From Saprospiraceae bacterium (GTDB taxonomy: Bacteria > Bacteroidota > Bacteroidia > Chitinophagales > Saprospiraceae): DNA of 64,000 nucleotides. How positions within the stretch are numbered: position 1 is the stretch's first letter; the number at the start of each line of letters is the position of its first letter. This document shows, piece by piece, positions 45,586 to 54,695 of the stretch. The translations under genes were made by a program, and so were the position numbers. Under the pieces are notes generated by a model that was not told the DNA's origin, searched no databases, and saw only the letters and a program-made list of their open reading frames with translations. Location: positions 1-64,000 of the forward strand of contig JALSGS010000030.1 in NCBI GenBank assembly GCA_026982695.1, given 5' to 3'.

Positions 45586-46872
45586 TTACACCAGCAGGCG
45601 AATGGGGTTTTCAAGTATAGCCTTGAGAGTTTGCAGAAACTGTGCGCCGGTGGCGCCGTCCACCACGCGATGATCACATGAAAGGGTAACCTTCATCATG
45701 TGGCCAGGTTTGATGGTGCCGTCTTTAACTACAGGCTTTTCAATGATGCTACCCACAGCAAGGATACAGGCGTCGGGCGGGTTGATAATGGCCGTAAACT
45801 CCTCGATGCCAAACATGCCCAAGTTGCTGATGGTGAATGTGTTGCCTTGCATTTCTTCTGGCTGTAGCTTGCGTGCGCGTGCTTTTTCGGCTAAGATGCG
45901 CACCTCGCTGTTGATTTGCGAGAGCGATTTCATGTCGGCATGGCGCACGACCGGCACGAGCAGGCCATCTTCTACAGCTACTGCTACACCGATGTGTACA
46001 GCCTTATATCTTCGGATTTTATCGCCTAACCAGGAAGCGTTGACGGCGGGATGTTGCTTGAGTGCCAGTGCACTGGCTTTGATCACTAGGTCGTTGAAGG
46101 AGATTTTTTGAGGTGCTACTTCATTGATTTGTTTGCGCCATTCAATGGCTTTGCCCATGTCGATCGCTACAGTGAGGTAGAAATGCGGTGCTGAGAACTT
46201 GCTTTCGCTGAGGCGACGGGCAATGGTTTTGCGCATTTGCGATACGGGTAGCTCTTCGTAATCTCGATTTTCCGTCATAGTAGCAAAGGCGGCAGGTGCT
46301 GTTGTAGTAGTGGAGGTTGACGCTGGCGTGGGTGTGGCAGGTGGGGGGGTAATAGTGGGCTGCGATTGTTTTTGTTGTAAGTAGGCTTCTACGTCGCGCT
46401 TGACAATGCGGCCATGTTCACCGGTGCCTTTTATCTGGCTAAGATCGATACCAGCTTGGCGAGCCATGCTGCGCGCCAAGGGCGAGGCTTTGATGCGCCC
46501 TGTAGTCGGTGTATCAGTAGATGTGGGGCTTGTGGTTGCCGTGGGCTGCGGAGTAGCTGCTTGTGGGGGAGCTGTGGAAGGGGCAGAGCTTAGATTGCTA
46601 CTTGCTTCTGCTTCGATAGCGGCTTTCCAATCTTCTCCTTCTTCGCCGATGACGGCAATGACGCCATTGACTGGCACGGGCCCTTCCTTTACGGCAATAT
46701 GTAGCAAGACCCCTTCCCATAGGCTTTCAAACTCCATAGTTGCCTTATCGGTTTCGATTTCGGCCAGCAGGTCACCGCGTTCTACTTTGTCGCCCTCTTG
46801 TTTATACCAGGCCACAATATTGCCTTCTTCCATGGTATCACTCAGGCGGGGCATGCGTATCACTTCTGCCAT
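45586..46872 (-). CDS. pdhC: Dihydrolipoamide acetyltransferase, E2 of pyruvate dehydrogenase complex
   Basis: 428 residues. Residues 1-80 are a lipoyl domain with the modified lysine in ETDKATMEFES. A Pro/Thr/Ser-rich linker follows, then the E3-binding domain (about 128-164, KASPLARSMARQAGIDLSQIKGTG), a second linker, and the catalytic domain (about 200-428) with CDHRVVDGATGAQFL, whose His and Asp are the acyltransferase residues. It transfers acetyl from E1 to CoA. Similar proteins serve branched-chain 2-oxoacids; the sequence type (single lipoyl domain, MAEVIRMPRLSDTMEEG) suits pyruvate. E1 and E3 genes are not in the window. Confidence 0.92.
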   Translation of the reverse strand: MAEVIRMPRLSDTMEEGNIVAWYKQEGDKVERGDLLAEIETDKATMEFESLWEGVLLHIAVKEGPVPVNGVIAVIGEEGEDWKAAIEAEASSNLSSAPSTAPPQAATPQPTATTSPTSTDTPTTGRIKASPLARSMARQAGIDLSQIKGTGEHGRIVKRDVEAYLQQKQSQPTITPPPATPTPASTSTTTTAPAAFATMTENRDYEELPVSQMRKTIARRLSESKFSAPHFYLTVAIDMGKAIEWRKQINEVAPQKISFNDLVIKASALALKQHPAVNASWLGDKIRRYKAVHIGVAVAVEDGLLVPVVRHADMKSLSQINSEVRILAEKARARKLQPEEMQGNTFTISNLGMFGIEEFTAIINPPDACILAVGSIIEKPVVKDGTIKPGHMMKVTLSCDHRVVDGATGAQFLQTLKAILENPIRLLV

Positions 46873-47105
46873 TGGTCTGTTCGTTTTTTGAAGATAATCA
46901 ATTGTGCCGAATGTATGGCAAAGGCCTCACCCCTTTACCCCAAGACTTTCGGCCCGAGCCCCGAATTGCACTGATCAGTTCGGGAGGGGATGCTGAAGAG
47001 CGCTGCAAATTTGCAACATTTTCCCTTATCTGCGCCGAGGCGTTTTGTGGGGGTGTTTGAGGGGGGCTGGATTAGCCATTAGGTGGCAAAGTCGCAATCT
47101 GGTTC

Positions 47106-47113
47106 TAACTTTG
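47106..47113 (+). promoter_or_regulatory. -7 element of the recR promoter
   Basis: TAACTTTG matches TAnnTTTG 54 bp before the recR ATG; no good -33 element at the usual distance. A palindrome TGCAAATTTGCA lies further upstream at 47004-47015. Confidence 0.4.
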
Positions 47114-47167
47114 CACGCTTACCGTAGTGGTAGGGGTGGGTGTAGTGCCAACATTATACTGAAGGTT

Positions 47168-47794
47168 ATGAGCTATTCCTCGAAATTGATCGAACAGGCG
47201 GTAATGGCATTGGCCAATTTGCCGGGCATTGGGCCCAAGACGGCCTTGCGTTTGGTGCTTCACCTCGTGAAGCAACAGCCAGAGCAGACAGAAGCGTTGG
47301 CGCAAGCACTGCTGCAAATGCGCCGACAGATTCGCTCGTGCCGCATTTGCCACAACATTTCAGATACAGAGGTGTGCAGCATCTGTGCAGACAAGCGGCG
47401 CGATACATCGATCATCTGTGTAGTAGAGGGCATACGCGATGTAATGGCTATAGAGGAGACGGGCCAATATCGAGGGTTGTACCACGTGTTGGGGGGGCTT
47501 ATCTCTCCCATTGAGGGGATTGGCCCTTCTGATTTGCATATCGATTCGTTGGAATCGCGGGTGGCCCAGCCCGAGGTTGAGGAGGTGCTCATGGCGTTGA
47601 GCCCTACCATTGAAGGTGAGACTACGCAACACTATTTGGCACGGCGTTTATCTTCTTTTTCTGTACGACTGACCACCATTGCGCGGGGCGTGTCGTTTGG
47701 CGGCGAATTGGAATATGCTGACGAGCTAACCTTGGGCCGATCTATTGTGGGGCGATTGCCTTTGCAGTGGGGTGAGGGTCAGAACAATACGTGA
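47168..47794 (+). CDS. recR: Recombination protein RecR
   Basis: 208 residues from the ATG at 47168; a longer frame from 47045 crosses the promoter. The helix-hairpin-helix LANLPGIGPKTALRLVLHLV, a four-cysteine zinc finger (CRICHNISDTEVCSIC), and the Toprim domain (VVEGIRDVMAIEE, VLGGLISPIEGIGP) are complete. RecR loads RecA at gaps with RecO. Confidence 0.95.
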   Translation: MSYSSKLIEQAVMALANLPGIGPKTALRLVLHLVKQQPEQTEALAQALLQMRRQIRSCRICHNISDTEVCSICADKRRDTSIICVVEGIRDVMAIEETGQYRGLYHVLGGLISPIEGIGPSDLHIDSLESRVAQPEVEEVLMALSPTIEGETTQHYLARRLSSFSVRLTTIARGVSFGGELEYADELTLGRSIVGRLPLQWGEGQNNT

Positions 47795-47824
47795 TTTAGT
47801 GTGCCTATACACCACTGCTTGCTT

Positions 47825-49795
47825 ATGAAGCTGTCTATTATTATCGTCAACTACAATGTGTGCTATTTTCTCGATCAGGCATTGCGATCGGTACGCAAGG
47901 CTTCTGAGGACTTGGAAGTGGAAGTATTTGTAGTGGACAACAATTCTGTAGATGGCTCTGTAGAGATGGTTCGCCGGCATTTTCCCGAAGTGCATCTCAT
48001 TGTCAATGATCACAATCCGGGTTTTGCCAAGGCTAATAACCAGGCAATACGGCTGGCACGTGGTGAATACGTCTTGTTGCTCAACCCCGACACAGTAGTA
48101 GAGGAGGATACCTTTCGCAAGTGCATCGCCTTTATGGATGCGCATCCCGAGGCCGGAGGGTTAGGAGTACGCATGATTGATGGTGCGGGCAAGTTTTTGC
48201 CTGAGTCGAAGCGGGGATTTCCCTCGCCGTGGGTGGCTTTTTGCAAAACTTTCGGTCTGTCTCGCTTGTTTCCCCGATCGCGTTTGTTTAACCACTACCA
48301 TTTGGGTTATCTGAGCGAGCACGAGGTGCATGAGGTGGAGGTGTTGGCAGGCGCATTCATGTTTTTGCGCAAGCGTGTACTAGACGAGATAGGACTGTTG
48401 GATGAGTCCTTCTTTATGTACGGCGAAGACATTGATCTATCGTGGCGCATTGTACAGGCAGGCTACAAGAACTATTATTTTCCGCATACGTGCATCATTC
48501 ACTACAAAGGCGAGAGCACAAAAAAGGGTAGCCTCAACTATGTGCGTGCTTTCTATCAGGCGATGATCGTTTTTGCACGCAAACATTTTCAGGGGCAAAA
48601 GGCTCGTCTGTTCATTTGGATGTTGCAAGTGGCTATTTACTTTCGCGCAGCGTTGACATTGTTGACTCAGATAATCAAGCGGCTGTGGTTGCCCCTGCTC
48701 GATGCAGCACTTATAGTGAGTGGAATGTTGGTATTGAAAACCTATTGGGCAACCCATTACTTTCACAATCCCAATTACTATCCGCCTTCTTTCGTGTGGT
48801 TTAACATTCCGCTGTACACCTTGGTATGGTTGGGCAGCCTTTTTTTTACTGGTGCCTACGACGAGCCTTTTCGCTTGCGACGGCTGGTACGAGGTATGCT
48901 GACAGGGACGTTGTTTTTGGCCGCCATTTACGGTTTTTTGCCTTTGCAGTATCGCCCTTCTAGAGCTTTGGTCTTATTAGGGGCAGTATGGACCACAGTC
49001 AGTATGGCGGCGTTGCGCACTTGGGTGTATTTTTTCCAAACGGGGCGCCTGGATGTGGGGCGCGATTGCGATAAGAATTTGGTCATTGTAGGGCGACAAG
49101 ACGAAAGCCAACGCGTGCAACAACTACTGCAAAAAGCGGGTGTTCAGGCGAATATTATTGGCACGGTAGCGCCTGAGCCACAGGCCGATTTGCACCATTA
49201 TCTCAGCACTATAGACAAGCTCGATGAGGTGGTGCACATTTTCAAAGTGCACGAGCTGATTTTTTGTGCGCGCGACGTGTCTTCGAGTAGCATCATGGAG
49301 TGGATGACACAATTGGGGCCTCATGTGCAATACAAGATCGTGCCACAAGACAGCTTGTCGATCATTGGCAGTCATTCACGCGACAGCGTCGGCGAGCTGT
49401 ATACGATCGAGATACGCTATCAGATTGCACATCCTACGGCACGACGTGCCAAACGCTTGTTTGATTTGGCCTTGTCATTTGTGCTGCTGGGGCTTTATCC
49501 ACTTGTTGTGCTAGGCGTTGCACGACCTGTAGGCTTGTGGCGCAACTTGTGGCAGGTGATAAAAGGGCGCTATAGCTGGGTGGGATATGCTACGGCTACA
49601 GGGCGCCTTGGCAAGCTGCCACGCCTTCGGCCAGGAGTGCTTACGCCTTTAGATGCTCTGCAAATAGCTACCCCTGATGAGTTGACCACTCAGCGCATCA
49701 ATTTGTTGTACGCAAAAGACTATCGCTTGTCCGATGATTTGGACATTGTGTGGAAAGGTTTTCGACAGCTGGGGCGCCAAGTGGATCTGCACTGA
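47825..49795 (+). CDS. Family 2 glycosyltransferase fused to a WcaJ-like membrane region
   Basis: 656 residues from the ATG at 47825. Residues 1-255 are a rhamnosyltransferase-like GT2 domain (LSIIIVNYNV, VFVVDNNSVDGS, LLLNPDTVV, FFMYGEDIDLSWRI). Residues about 275-420 hold several membrane helices. Residues about 420-535 form a Rossmann-like domain as in polyprenyl glycosylphosphotransferases. A last piece (RAKRLFDLALSFVLLGLYPLV, then VIKGRYSWVGYATATGRLG) recalls a bacterial sugar transferase but lacks its usual catalytic KFRSM-type segment. It likely acts in surface polysaccharide assembly. Confidence 0.85.
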   Translation: MKLSIIIVNYNVCYFLDQALRSVRKASEDLEVEVFVVDNNSVDGSVEMVRRHFPEVHLIVNDHNPGFAKANNQAIRLARGEYVLLLNPDTVVEEDTFRKCIAFMDAHPEAGGLGVRMIDGAGKFLPESKRGFPSPWVAFCKTFGLSRLFPRSRLFNHYHLGYLSEHEVHEVEVLAGAFMFLRKRVLDEIGLLDESFFMYGEDIDLSWRIVQAGYKNYYFPHTCIIHYKGESTKKGSLNYVRAFYQAMIVFARKHFQGQKARLFIWMLQVAIYFRAALTLLTQIIKRLWLPLLDAALIVSGMLVLKTYWATHYFHNPNYYPPSFVWFNIPLYTLVWLGSLFFTGAYDEPFRLRRLVRGMLTGTLFLAAIYGFLPLQYRPSRALVLLGAVWTTVSMAALRTWVYFFQTGRLDVGRDCDKNLVIVGRQDESQRVQQLLQKAGVQANIIGTVAPEPQADLHHYLSTIDKLDEVVHIFKVHELIFCARDVSSSSIMEWMTQLGPHVQYKIVPQDSLSIIGSHSRDSVGELYTIEIRYQIAHPTARRAKRLFDLALSFVLLGLYPLVVLGVARPVGLWRNLWQVIKGRYSWVGYATATGRLGKLPRLRPGVLTPLDALQIATPDELTTQRINLLYAKDYRLSDDLDIVWKGFRQLGRQVDLH

Positions 49796-49816
49796 GTGAT
49801 GCTCAGCAACGGTGTG

Positions 49817-52800
49817 TTAGTTACCGCTTTTGCCCTTTTTGTCCTTCTTGCCAAAGGGATTCCACTTCTCGAGTTTGTCTTTAATTTCTTCCACTTCTTT
49901 GGGAGGATTGGTGCCGATCACTTCTTTAGCAGTTTCTTCTACTCGCTTGCTTACTTCTTTTCCGGCTTTTTCCTTCACTTCTTCGATGGCTCGTTGAGCT
50001 TTCTGATCGGCTATGCGTTGCAGGGAGTCTAAGGCTTTTTGTTGTTGTACTTGTACTTGTTGCAAAAGGGAATCTTTTTGTGCGTGCACTTCCTCTGCAA
50101 GCGCTTCCTTTTGATCAGCTATTGCTGTCTTTGCCATGTGCTGGGCTTGCTGGCTCACTGAAGTGGTCGTATTGGCACCTTCAAAGCCAAGAAATTTGAC
50201 TTGTACTTTCGGTTGCTTGATGGGGCCGCTCAAGGTGATGCGGACTTTGACAATTTGGCCAGTATCGAAGGGCAAGCCACGTGCGGCGGCTTGTTGCTCC
50301 AGCCAGCTCAAACCGGCATTAGCTTGGGCCCCAATGGGATTGGTTTCAAATTTATCGCGTGGGATGCGTGCTATGATGACATAATCCATCATGCCATCGA
50401 GGCGATGTTTGCCTTTGATTTGCATGGCAATGTCTTGCCATTGGTAGTTTATAGGTTTGATCTCTGCGGTGCCGTCCTGGATCTCGAACCAAACTTCTAC
50501 TTGGTCGAGAGGCAGTTGGCGGAAGAGCGGTACGTTGAGTTGTTGGCTGATTTGTTCAAGTGGTGGATAGCCTTTGATGAGGGCATCTACGGTTTTGAGA
50601 AAGCCCTGGGCATCCAAGGTGGAAAGTACAGGGAACATCTCCTTGTTCAATAGCCCTTCGACGATGAGCTCGCTTTGGAACTTGCCTTCGATAAATTGGG
50701 CAATAGGTGCCAGAGCGCGGAAGGTGGCTACCTTTTTAAATACTTCCTGAAATCGCAGGTTTTGCAGTTTGTACTTGATGGCAAATGCAGGTTGATCTAT
50801 GTTTTGCGTGCTGTATTTACCCGATAGGACCATTTGGCCTCCCATGGTAGTTGCTTTGAAGTCTTCGAATAGTAATTCGCCATCGTTTGTCGATAGCTTT
50901 CCACTGACTTGTTCGAGTGGTATACCTGAGTAGATGAGTTTTTCGATGCGGGTTTGGATGTCGAAGGCAAATGCTTTGGGCACTTCTACCACAGCACTTT
51001 CTTCAGTAGAAGTGGGCGCACTGGAGGGCTCACTGGTCATGAGTTGATCGGCATCCAGCAGTTGGGAACTCAACGCCAGCGTGCCTTGCACGGGTTCGTC
51101 GAGGTAGATGTACTCGAGGTAGTTTCTGACAGTTCCATGACCAGAGAGGTCACTACGGCCAATTTTTGTGTCAAATTGGTCGATTTGTATAGCTTGCTCA
51201 GTAATACGTGCAGTGCTGCGCAGGTCGCTGAGTAGATAGGCATCGTATTGAAATTGTGCGATGTGCCCTTTCAGTGTCAGATCGTAACGGATGTTAGGTA
51301 TACTTGGTGTGGTTTGATCAGTGTCGGATGGGATGGCTTGGGTGGTTTCGGGTAGTAAGTCGGCATAGTCCATAAATTGAGAGAAGAATTCGATCTGTCC
51401 ACTCAGCGGCACGTTGTAATTGACAAAGTCCATTAGGTGGAGCAACTGACCTTTGCCCTCAAAGTCGGATCGACCTAAACGGCCCGTGAGGCGATCGAGC
51501 TGTAGGCGTTGGGGGGTTAGTGTGCCTGTAGCTTGAAGCTGACGCAAGTCGTAGAGGTCGTAGAGGAGCTGCTGGATCGACAAGTCGAAGGCGAAGTGCC
51601 AATTTTCTGTTTGTGTGGTAGTGGATGTGGTGGGCACAGGCGTAGGCATCTGGGGGGTGGAGGGCTCATCCGATTCGCTCATCCATTCGTTTAAGTCTAA
51701 TTGTCGTGATTGGAGTGCGATACGCCCTGAGCGTTGTTGGTCAGCGGCAAACCAGCCTAGTAGATCGTTGAACATGGCTTTTCCTTGTAGATCGCTGCGT
51801 CCCAACTTGCAGTTGAAGTTGTCGATGCGCAATTTGTTGGGCTGTAGTGTGCCGTGCAATTGGACAATCTGCACGGGTGGCATATCGTCGGCGATATAGG
51901 TTAGGTCAGTGAATTGAAAAGATCCTCTCATTGCTGCTTGGTCGTAGCGGCCTGTTTCGAGTTGTGAGCGACGGGCGTGGGCATTGAGGTCGCACTGTAG
52001 TGATCCGCTTAAGCTGCGTACACCTTCCATGGGAAAAGCTTTGACCCAATCGTCGAGTTGTAGTTGAGCTTGTAACTGGGCATTGAGGTCGGGATCGCTT
52101 AGCGGTGTGCGCAAGTGGAATTTTCCAGCAAGTGTGCTTTGGCCTACTTGCAGGTCAAAAGTAGGCATGTCTATCTGTATGAGGTCGGGAGCGCCACCTG
52201 GATGGGTGATGTGCAGTTGTGTGTGCACTTGGCTGATACCTAATGGCATGCCAGGGTAGTGGATGGCTCCATCTTGTGCTTTGAGTTCGAATTGGAATGC
52301 GGGCCACGATGTGGCTTTTGTGTCGTAAGTGCCTTGTAGGGCAAGGCTGAGCGTAAAAGTGCCACCAGCGCGTACTTGCTCGTATCCTTCGATGAAGGCG
52401 CCAGGTACGAGTGAAAAGAGCTCAGCAAAGGAGTTGTTGGGTGCACGCAAGGCGAGATCCATCTCGATTTGATCATCGGCAAGGCGCGACCAGCCTTCAG
52501 CTTGTAATTTTAGTGCATTAATGGACAGTTCGTTGTCCTTTATCTCGAAGCGCATCTGGTTGAGGTCGATACCCAGCGTAGCTTGCAGGTCGAGGCGCAC
52601 TTGGTCTAGCCATGTGATGCTGCCAGATTGTATGCTGAGCTGATCGATATGTGTGCGTGTATTCAAGTCGAAAAGCGATTCGGTAAAGTGGCCTTTGCCA
52701 CTATGGTCGAGGTTTTCGGCTATTACTAGTAAGTCGCTCGTATGATCTTCATAATGGATGCGTCCTTTGGAGATGGCGTAGCGGCTCAGTGCTATAGCAA

Positions 52801-53248
52801 AGGGAGTAGTTTCGCCATCAGCCGTCTGGCTCGTATCGGGCAAGACAATGTCGTAGTTGGCTTGTCCGTCGGCCAGTACCAATACATTGAGTGCAGGTGC
52901 TTCTATGAGAATCGATTCTATGGTGAGCGGGCGGCGGCTGCTGAACACTGAGCCCAAATCGATGCGTAAGCGGACGGATTTGGTTTGTGCTAAGGGGACG
53001 CCTTCGAAAGTGCCTTTCCCAGTGATGCTGAGATCCAAGATGTGCACACTTAAGTCGGGAAATTGGCGCAATAGGGACAACTCGACGTCGGAAAAATCTA
53101 TTTGCGCGTTGAGTTGTTGGTTAGCTACGCGCTTGATTTGCGCTATGATTTCGTCTTTGAAGAAGTAGGGTAGGCTGATGAGCAGCAATAGTAAAAGAGC
53201 GATAAATCCGCCTATTGCTTTAAGGATGGTCTTTTTCTTGATTTGCAT
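49817..53248 (-). CDS. AsmA-family inner-membrane protein
   Basis: 1143 residues from the ATG at 53248 (MQIKKKTILKAIGGFIALLLLLLISLPYFF), giving one N-terminal membrane anchor. A frame to 53317 adds 23 residues before it. The AsmA N-terminal domain follows (IDFSDVELSLLRQFPDLSVHILDLSITG), then long repeats of beta-strands with LRIDNFNCKLGRSDLQGKAMFNDLLGW-type units, four times or more, typical of repeating beta-groove lipid-transfer proteins. A C-terminal coiled coil rich in Gln, Lys and Glu spans about residues 1045-1130. Probable role: phospholipid movement between membranes. Converges with the glycosyltransferase gene. Confidence 0.86.
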   Translation of the reverse strand: MQIKKKTILKAIGGFIALLLLLLISLPYFFKDEIIAQIKRVANQQLNAQIDFSDVELSLLRQFPDLSVHILDLSITGKGTFEGVPLAQTKSVRLRIDLGSVFSSRRPLTIESILIEAPALNVLVLADGQANYDIVLPDTSQTADGETTPFAIALSRYAISKGRIHYEDHTSDLLVIAENLDHSGKGHFTESLFDLNTRTHIDQLSIQSGSITWLDQVRLDLQATLGIDLNQMRFEIKDNELSINALKLQAEGWSRLADDQIEMDLALRAPNNSFAELFSLVPGAFIEGYEQVRAGGTFTLSLALQGTYDTKATSWPAFQFELKAQDGAIHYPGMPLGISQVHTQLHITHPGGAPDLIQIDMPTFDLQVGQSTLAGKFHLRTPLSDPDLNAQLQAQLQLDDWVKAFPMEGVRSLSGSLQCDLNAHARRSQLETGRYDQAAMRGSFQFTDLTYIADDMPPVQIVQLHGTLQPNKLRIDNFNCKLGRSDLQGKAMFNDLLGWFAADQQRSGRIALQSRQLDLNEWMSESDEPSTPQMPTPVPTTSTTTQTENWHFAFDLSIQQLLYDLYDLRQLQATGTLTPQRLQLDRLTGRLGRSDFEGKGQLLHLMDFVNYNVPLSGQIEFFSQFMDYADLLPETTQAIPSDTDQTTPSIPNIRYDLTLKGHIAQFQYDAYLLSDLRSTARITEQAIQIDQFDTKIGRSDLSGHGTVRNYLEYIYLDEPVQGTLALSSQLLDADQLMTSEPSSAPTSTEESAVVEVPKAFAFDIQTRIEKLIYSGIPLEQVSGKLSTNDGELLFEDFKATTMGGQMVLSGKYSTQNIDQPAFAIKYKLQNLRFQEVFKKVATFRALAPIAQFIEGKFQSELIVEGLLNKEMFPVLSTLDAQGFLKTVDALIKGYPPLEQISQQLNVPLFRQLPLDQVEVWFEIQDGTAEIKPINYQWQDIAMQIKGKHRLDGMMDYVIIARIPRDKFETNPIGAQANAGLSWLEQQAAARGLPFDTGQIVKVRITLSGPIKQPKVQVKFLGFEGANTTTSVSQQAQHMAKTAIADQKEALAEEVHAQKDSLLQQVQVQQQKALDSLQRIADQKAQRAIEEVKEKAGKEVSKRVEETAKEVIGTNPPKEVEEIKDKLEKWNPFGKKDKKGKSGN

Positions 53249-53431
53249 ATTGAGGTGATTTGGGGTGAGTAGTTGCGAAAATCCAATCATAAGATTAGAA
53301 AACCGCTCAAAAGTCACTATAATAGAGATTGGGTTTTTTGCTAACGGTTTGCAAGCGGTAGTTGTTTTGCAGCACCAAACAGCGTTTTCCTATCTTTAGC
53401 GCTTCAGAGCTTCCCCAAAATTGCGCTGCCA

Positions 53432-54616
53432 ATGACTTCGCAAATGTACCATTATAGTCTCATCAGAACGGCTGATGAGTTGCGCGATTTTTCCGAAAGT
53501 CACAAAAGCCTATCCTGGTTGTGCTTCGACACTGAGTTTATTGGAGAGAAGCGTTTTCATACCCAGTTGTGTCTCATACAGGTAGCGTCGTCGGAAGGTT
53601 TGTTCCTCATAGATCCATTGGCACTACAAAACTTGGACCCTTTTTTGGAATTGATATGCAGCTCGGATATTCAGAAAATCACGCATGCTGGCGAGAATGA
53701 CTATCGCCTATTGTACGAGCTGTATGGAATCTTACCTTCCAATGTAGTGGATACGCAAGTGGCAGCGGGTTTTGTGGGGTATCGCTATCCGGTATCGTAT
53801 CGGGCATTAATTGAAGAAGAGACTGGTGTGCACTTGACCAAGAGCTATGCAGTGGCCGACTGGGAGCAGCGTCCTTTGCGCAAGAAGCAGATCAAGTATG
53901 CGTTGCAAGACGTTTTGTACTTGCCTCAGGTGTGGGTGCGCTTGCGCGAGAAGCTGGAAGCCATGGGGCGAATGCCTTGGCTTAGGGAGGAGTGTCGCAG
54001 TTGGGAGCATGCCGCGTATTATGCTAAAGATCCATGGCGCGAGGTGCTCAGTAGCCGTCTGATACATAACGTAGGGCCACGCCAACAGCTCTTTTTGCTG
54101 CGCTTGTACAAATGGCGCGAAGAGGAGGCGCGCCGTCGCAACCATTCACGCGAGATGGTATTGCCTCATAAGCTCATCTCGCACATTGTGCGTAGTATTA
54201 GTTCGGGCAAAGATGCCTTGGCACAAAACCGGCGGATTCCCGATAAGCTGGTACGCGAGTTTGGGGAAGCCTTTGTCGAATTGTTCGACAAGCCACCTAC
54301 AGAGGAAGAACTAGAAGTGCTTGACAGGCTACCAGGGCGTACTGCCGTGCAGTCGCCTCAGCAGGAGATCATTGTGGAAATGTTGGTATTGCTAATTCGC
54401 TATCGTTCTTTGGAAGCACAAATTGCACCTGATTTGGTGGTGCCGCCACCCGTCATGAAACTGATGAAATTAGATTCGGATTTTTTTGATCCTATTTTTG
54501 AAAACAGCTGGCGCAAAGCCTTTCTCGGTCCCGAGCTGTTGAAGTGGCTCAAATGCCGGAGAAAGCTCGAGCTCAAGTTCGCTCATGGCAGCTTCAGCAT
54601 GCATCTGGATGAATAA
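53432..54616 (+). CDS. rnd: Ribonuclease D-like 3'-5' exonuclease
   Basis: 394 residues. The DEDDy exonuclease domain (about 10-195) has CFDTEFIGEKRF (Exo I), KITHAGENDYRLLYELYG (Exo II) and YALQDVLYLPQVW (Exo III with Tyr). The HRDC region (about 215-300, including RRRNHSREMVLPHKLISHIV) supports RNase D, which trims tRNA 3' ends. Similar in length to E. coli Rnd (375). Confidence 0.92.
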   Translation: MTSQMYHYSLIRTADELRDFSESHKSLSWLCFDTEFIGEKRFHTQLCLIQVASSEGLFLIDPLALQNLDPFLELICSSDIQKITHAGENDYRLLYELYGILPSNVVDTQVAAGFVGYRYPVSYRALIEEETGVHLTKSYAVADWEQRPLRKKQIKYALQDVLYLPQVWVRLREKLEAMGRMPWLREECRSWEHAAYYAKDPWREVLSSRLIHNVGPRQQLFLLRLYKWREEEARRRNHSREMVLPHKLISHIVRSISSGKDALAQNRRIPDKLVREFGEAFVELFDKPPTEEELEVLDRLPGRTAVQSPQQEIIVEMLVLLIRYRSLEAQIAPDLVVPPPVMKLMKLDSDFFDPIFENSWRKAFLGPELLKWLKCRRKLELKFAHGSFSMHLDE

Positions 54617-54695
54617 TTATTGACTGTAGGTGGTTGCAGCTTTTCGGCAAATAACGGATAGGATGAGCTGCGCTGAGTCTATTGAATACTTGCAT

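Noticed and set aside
45463-45681. 72-residue frame through the structured intergenic element into the E2 3' end
   Set aside because: No start context, no family similarity, and its bases are better explained by the paired stems and the E2 gene.
46400-46891. 163-residue frame antisense to the E2 gene
   Set aside because: Overlaps a complete lipoyl-E3-binding region on the other strand and shows no recognisable domain.
47045-47167. Longer RecR start
   Set aside because: Crosses the TAACTTTG promoter element and adds residues absent from RecR proteins.
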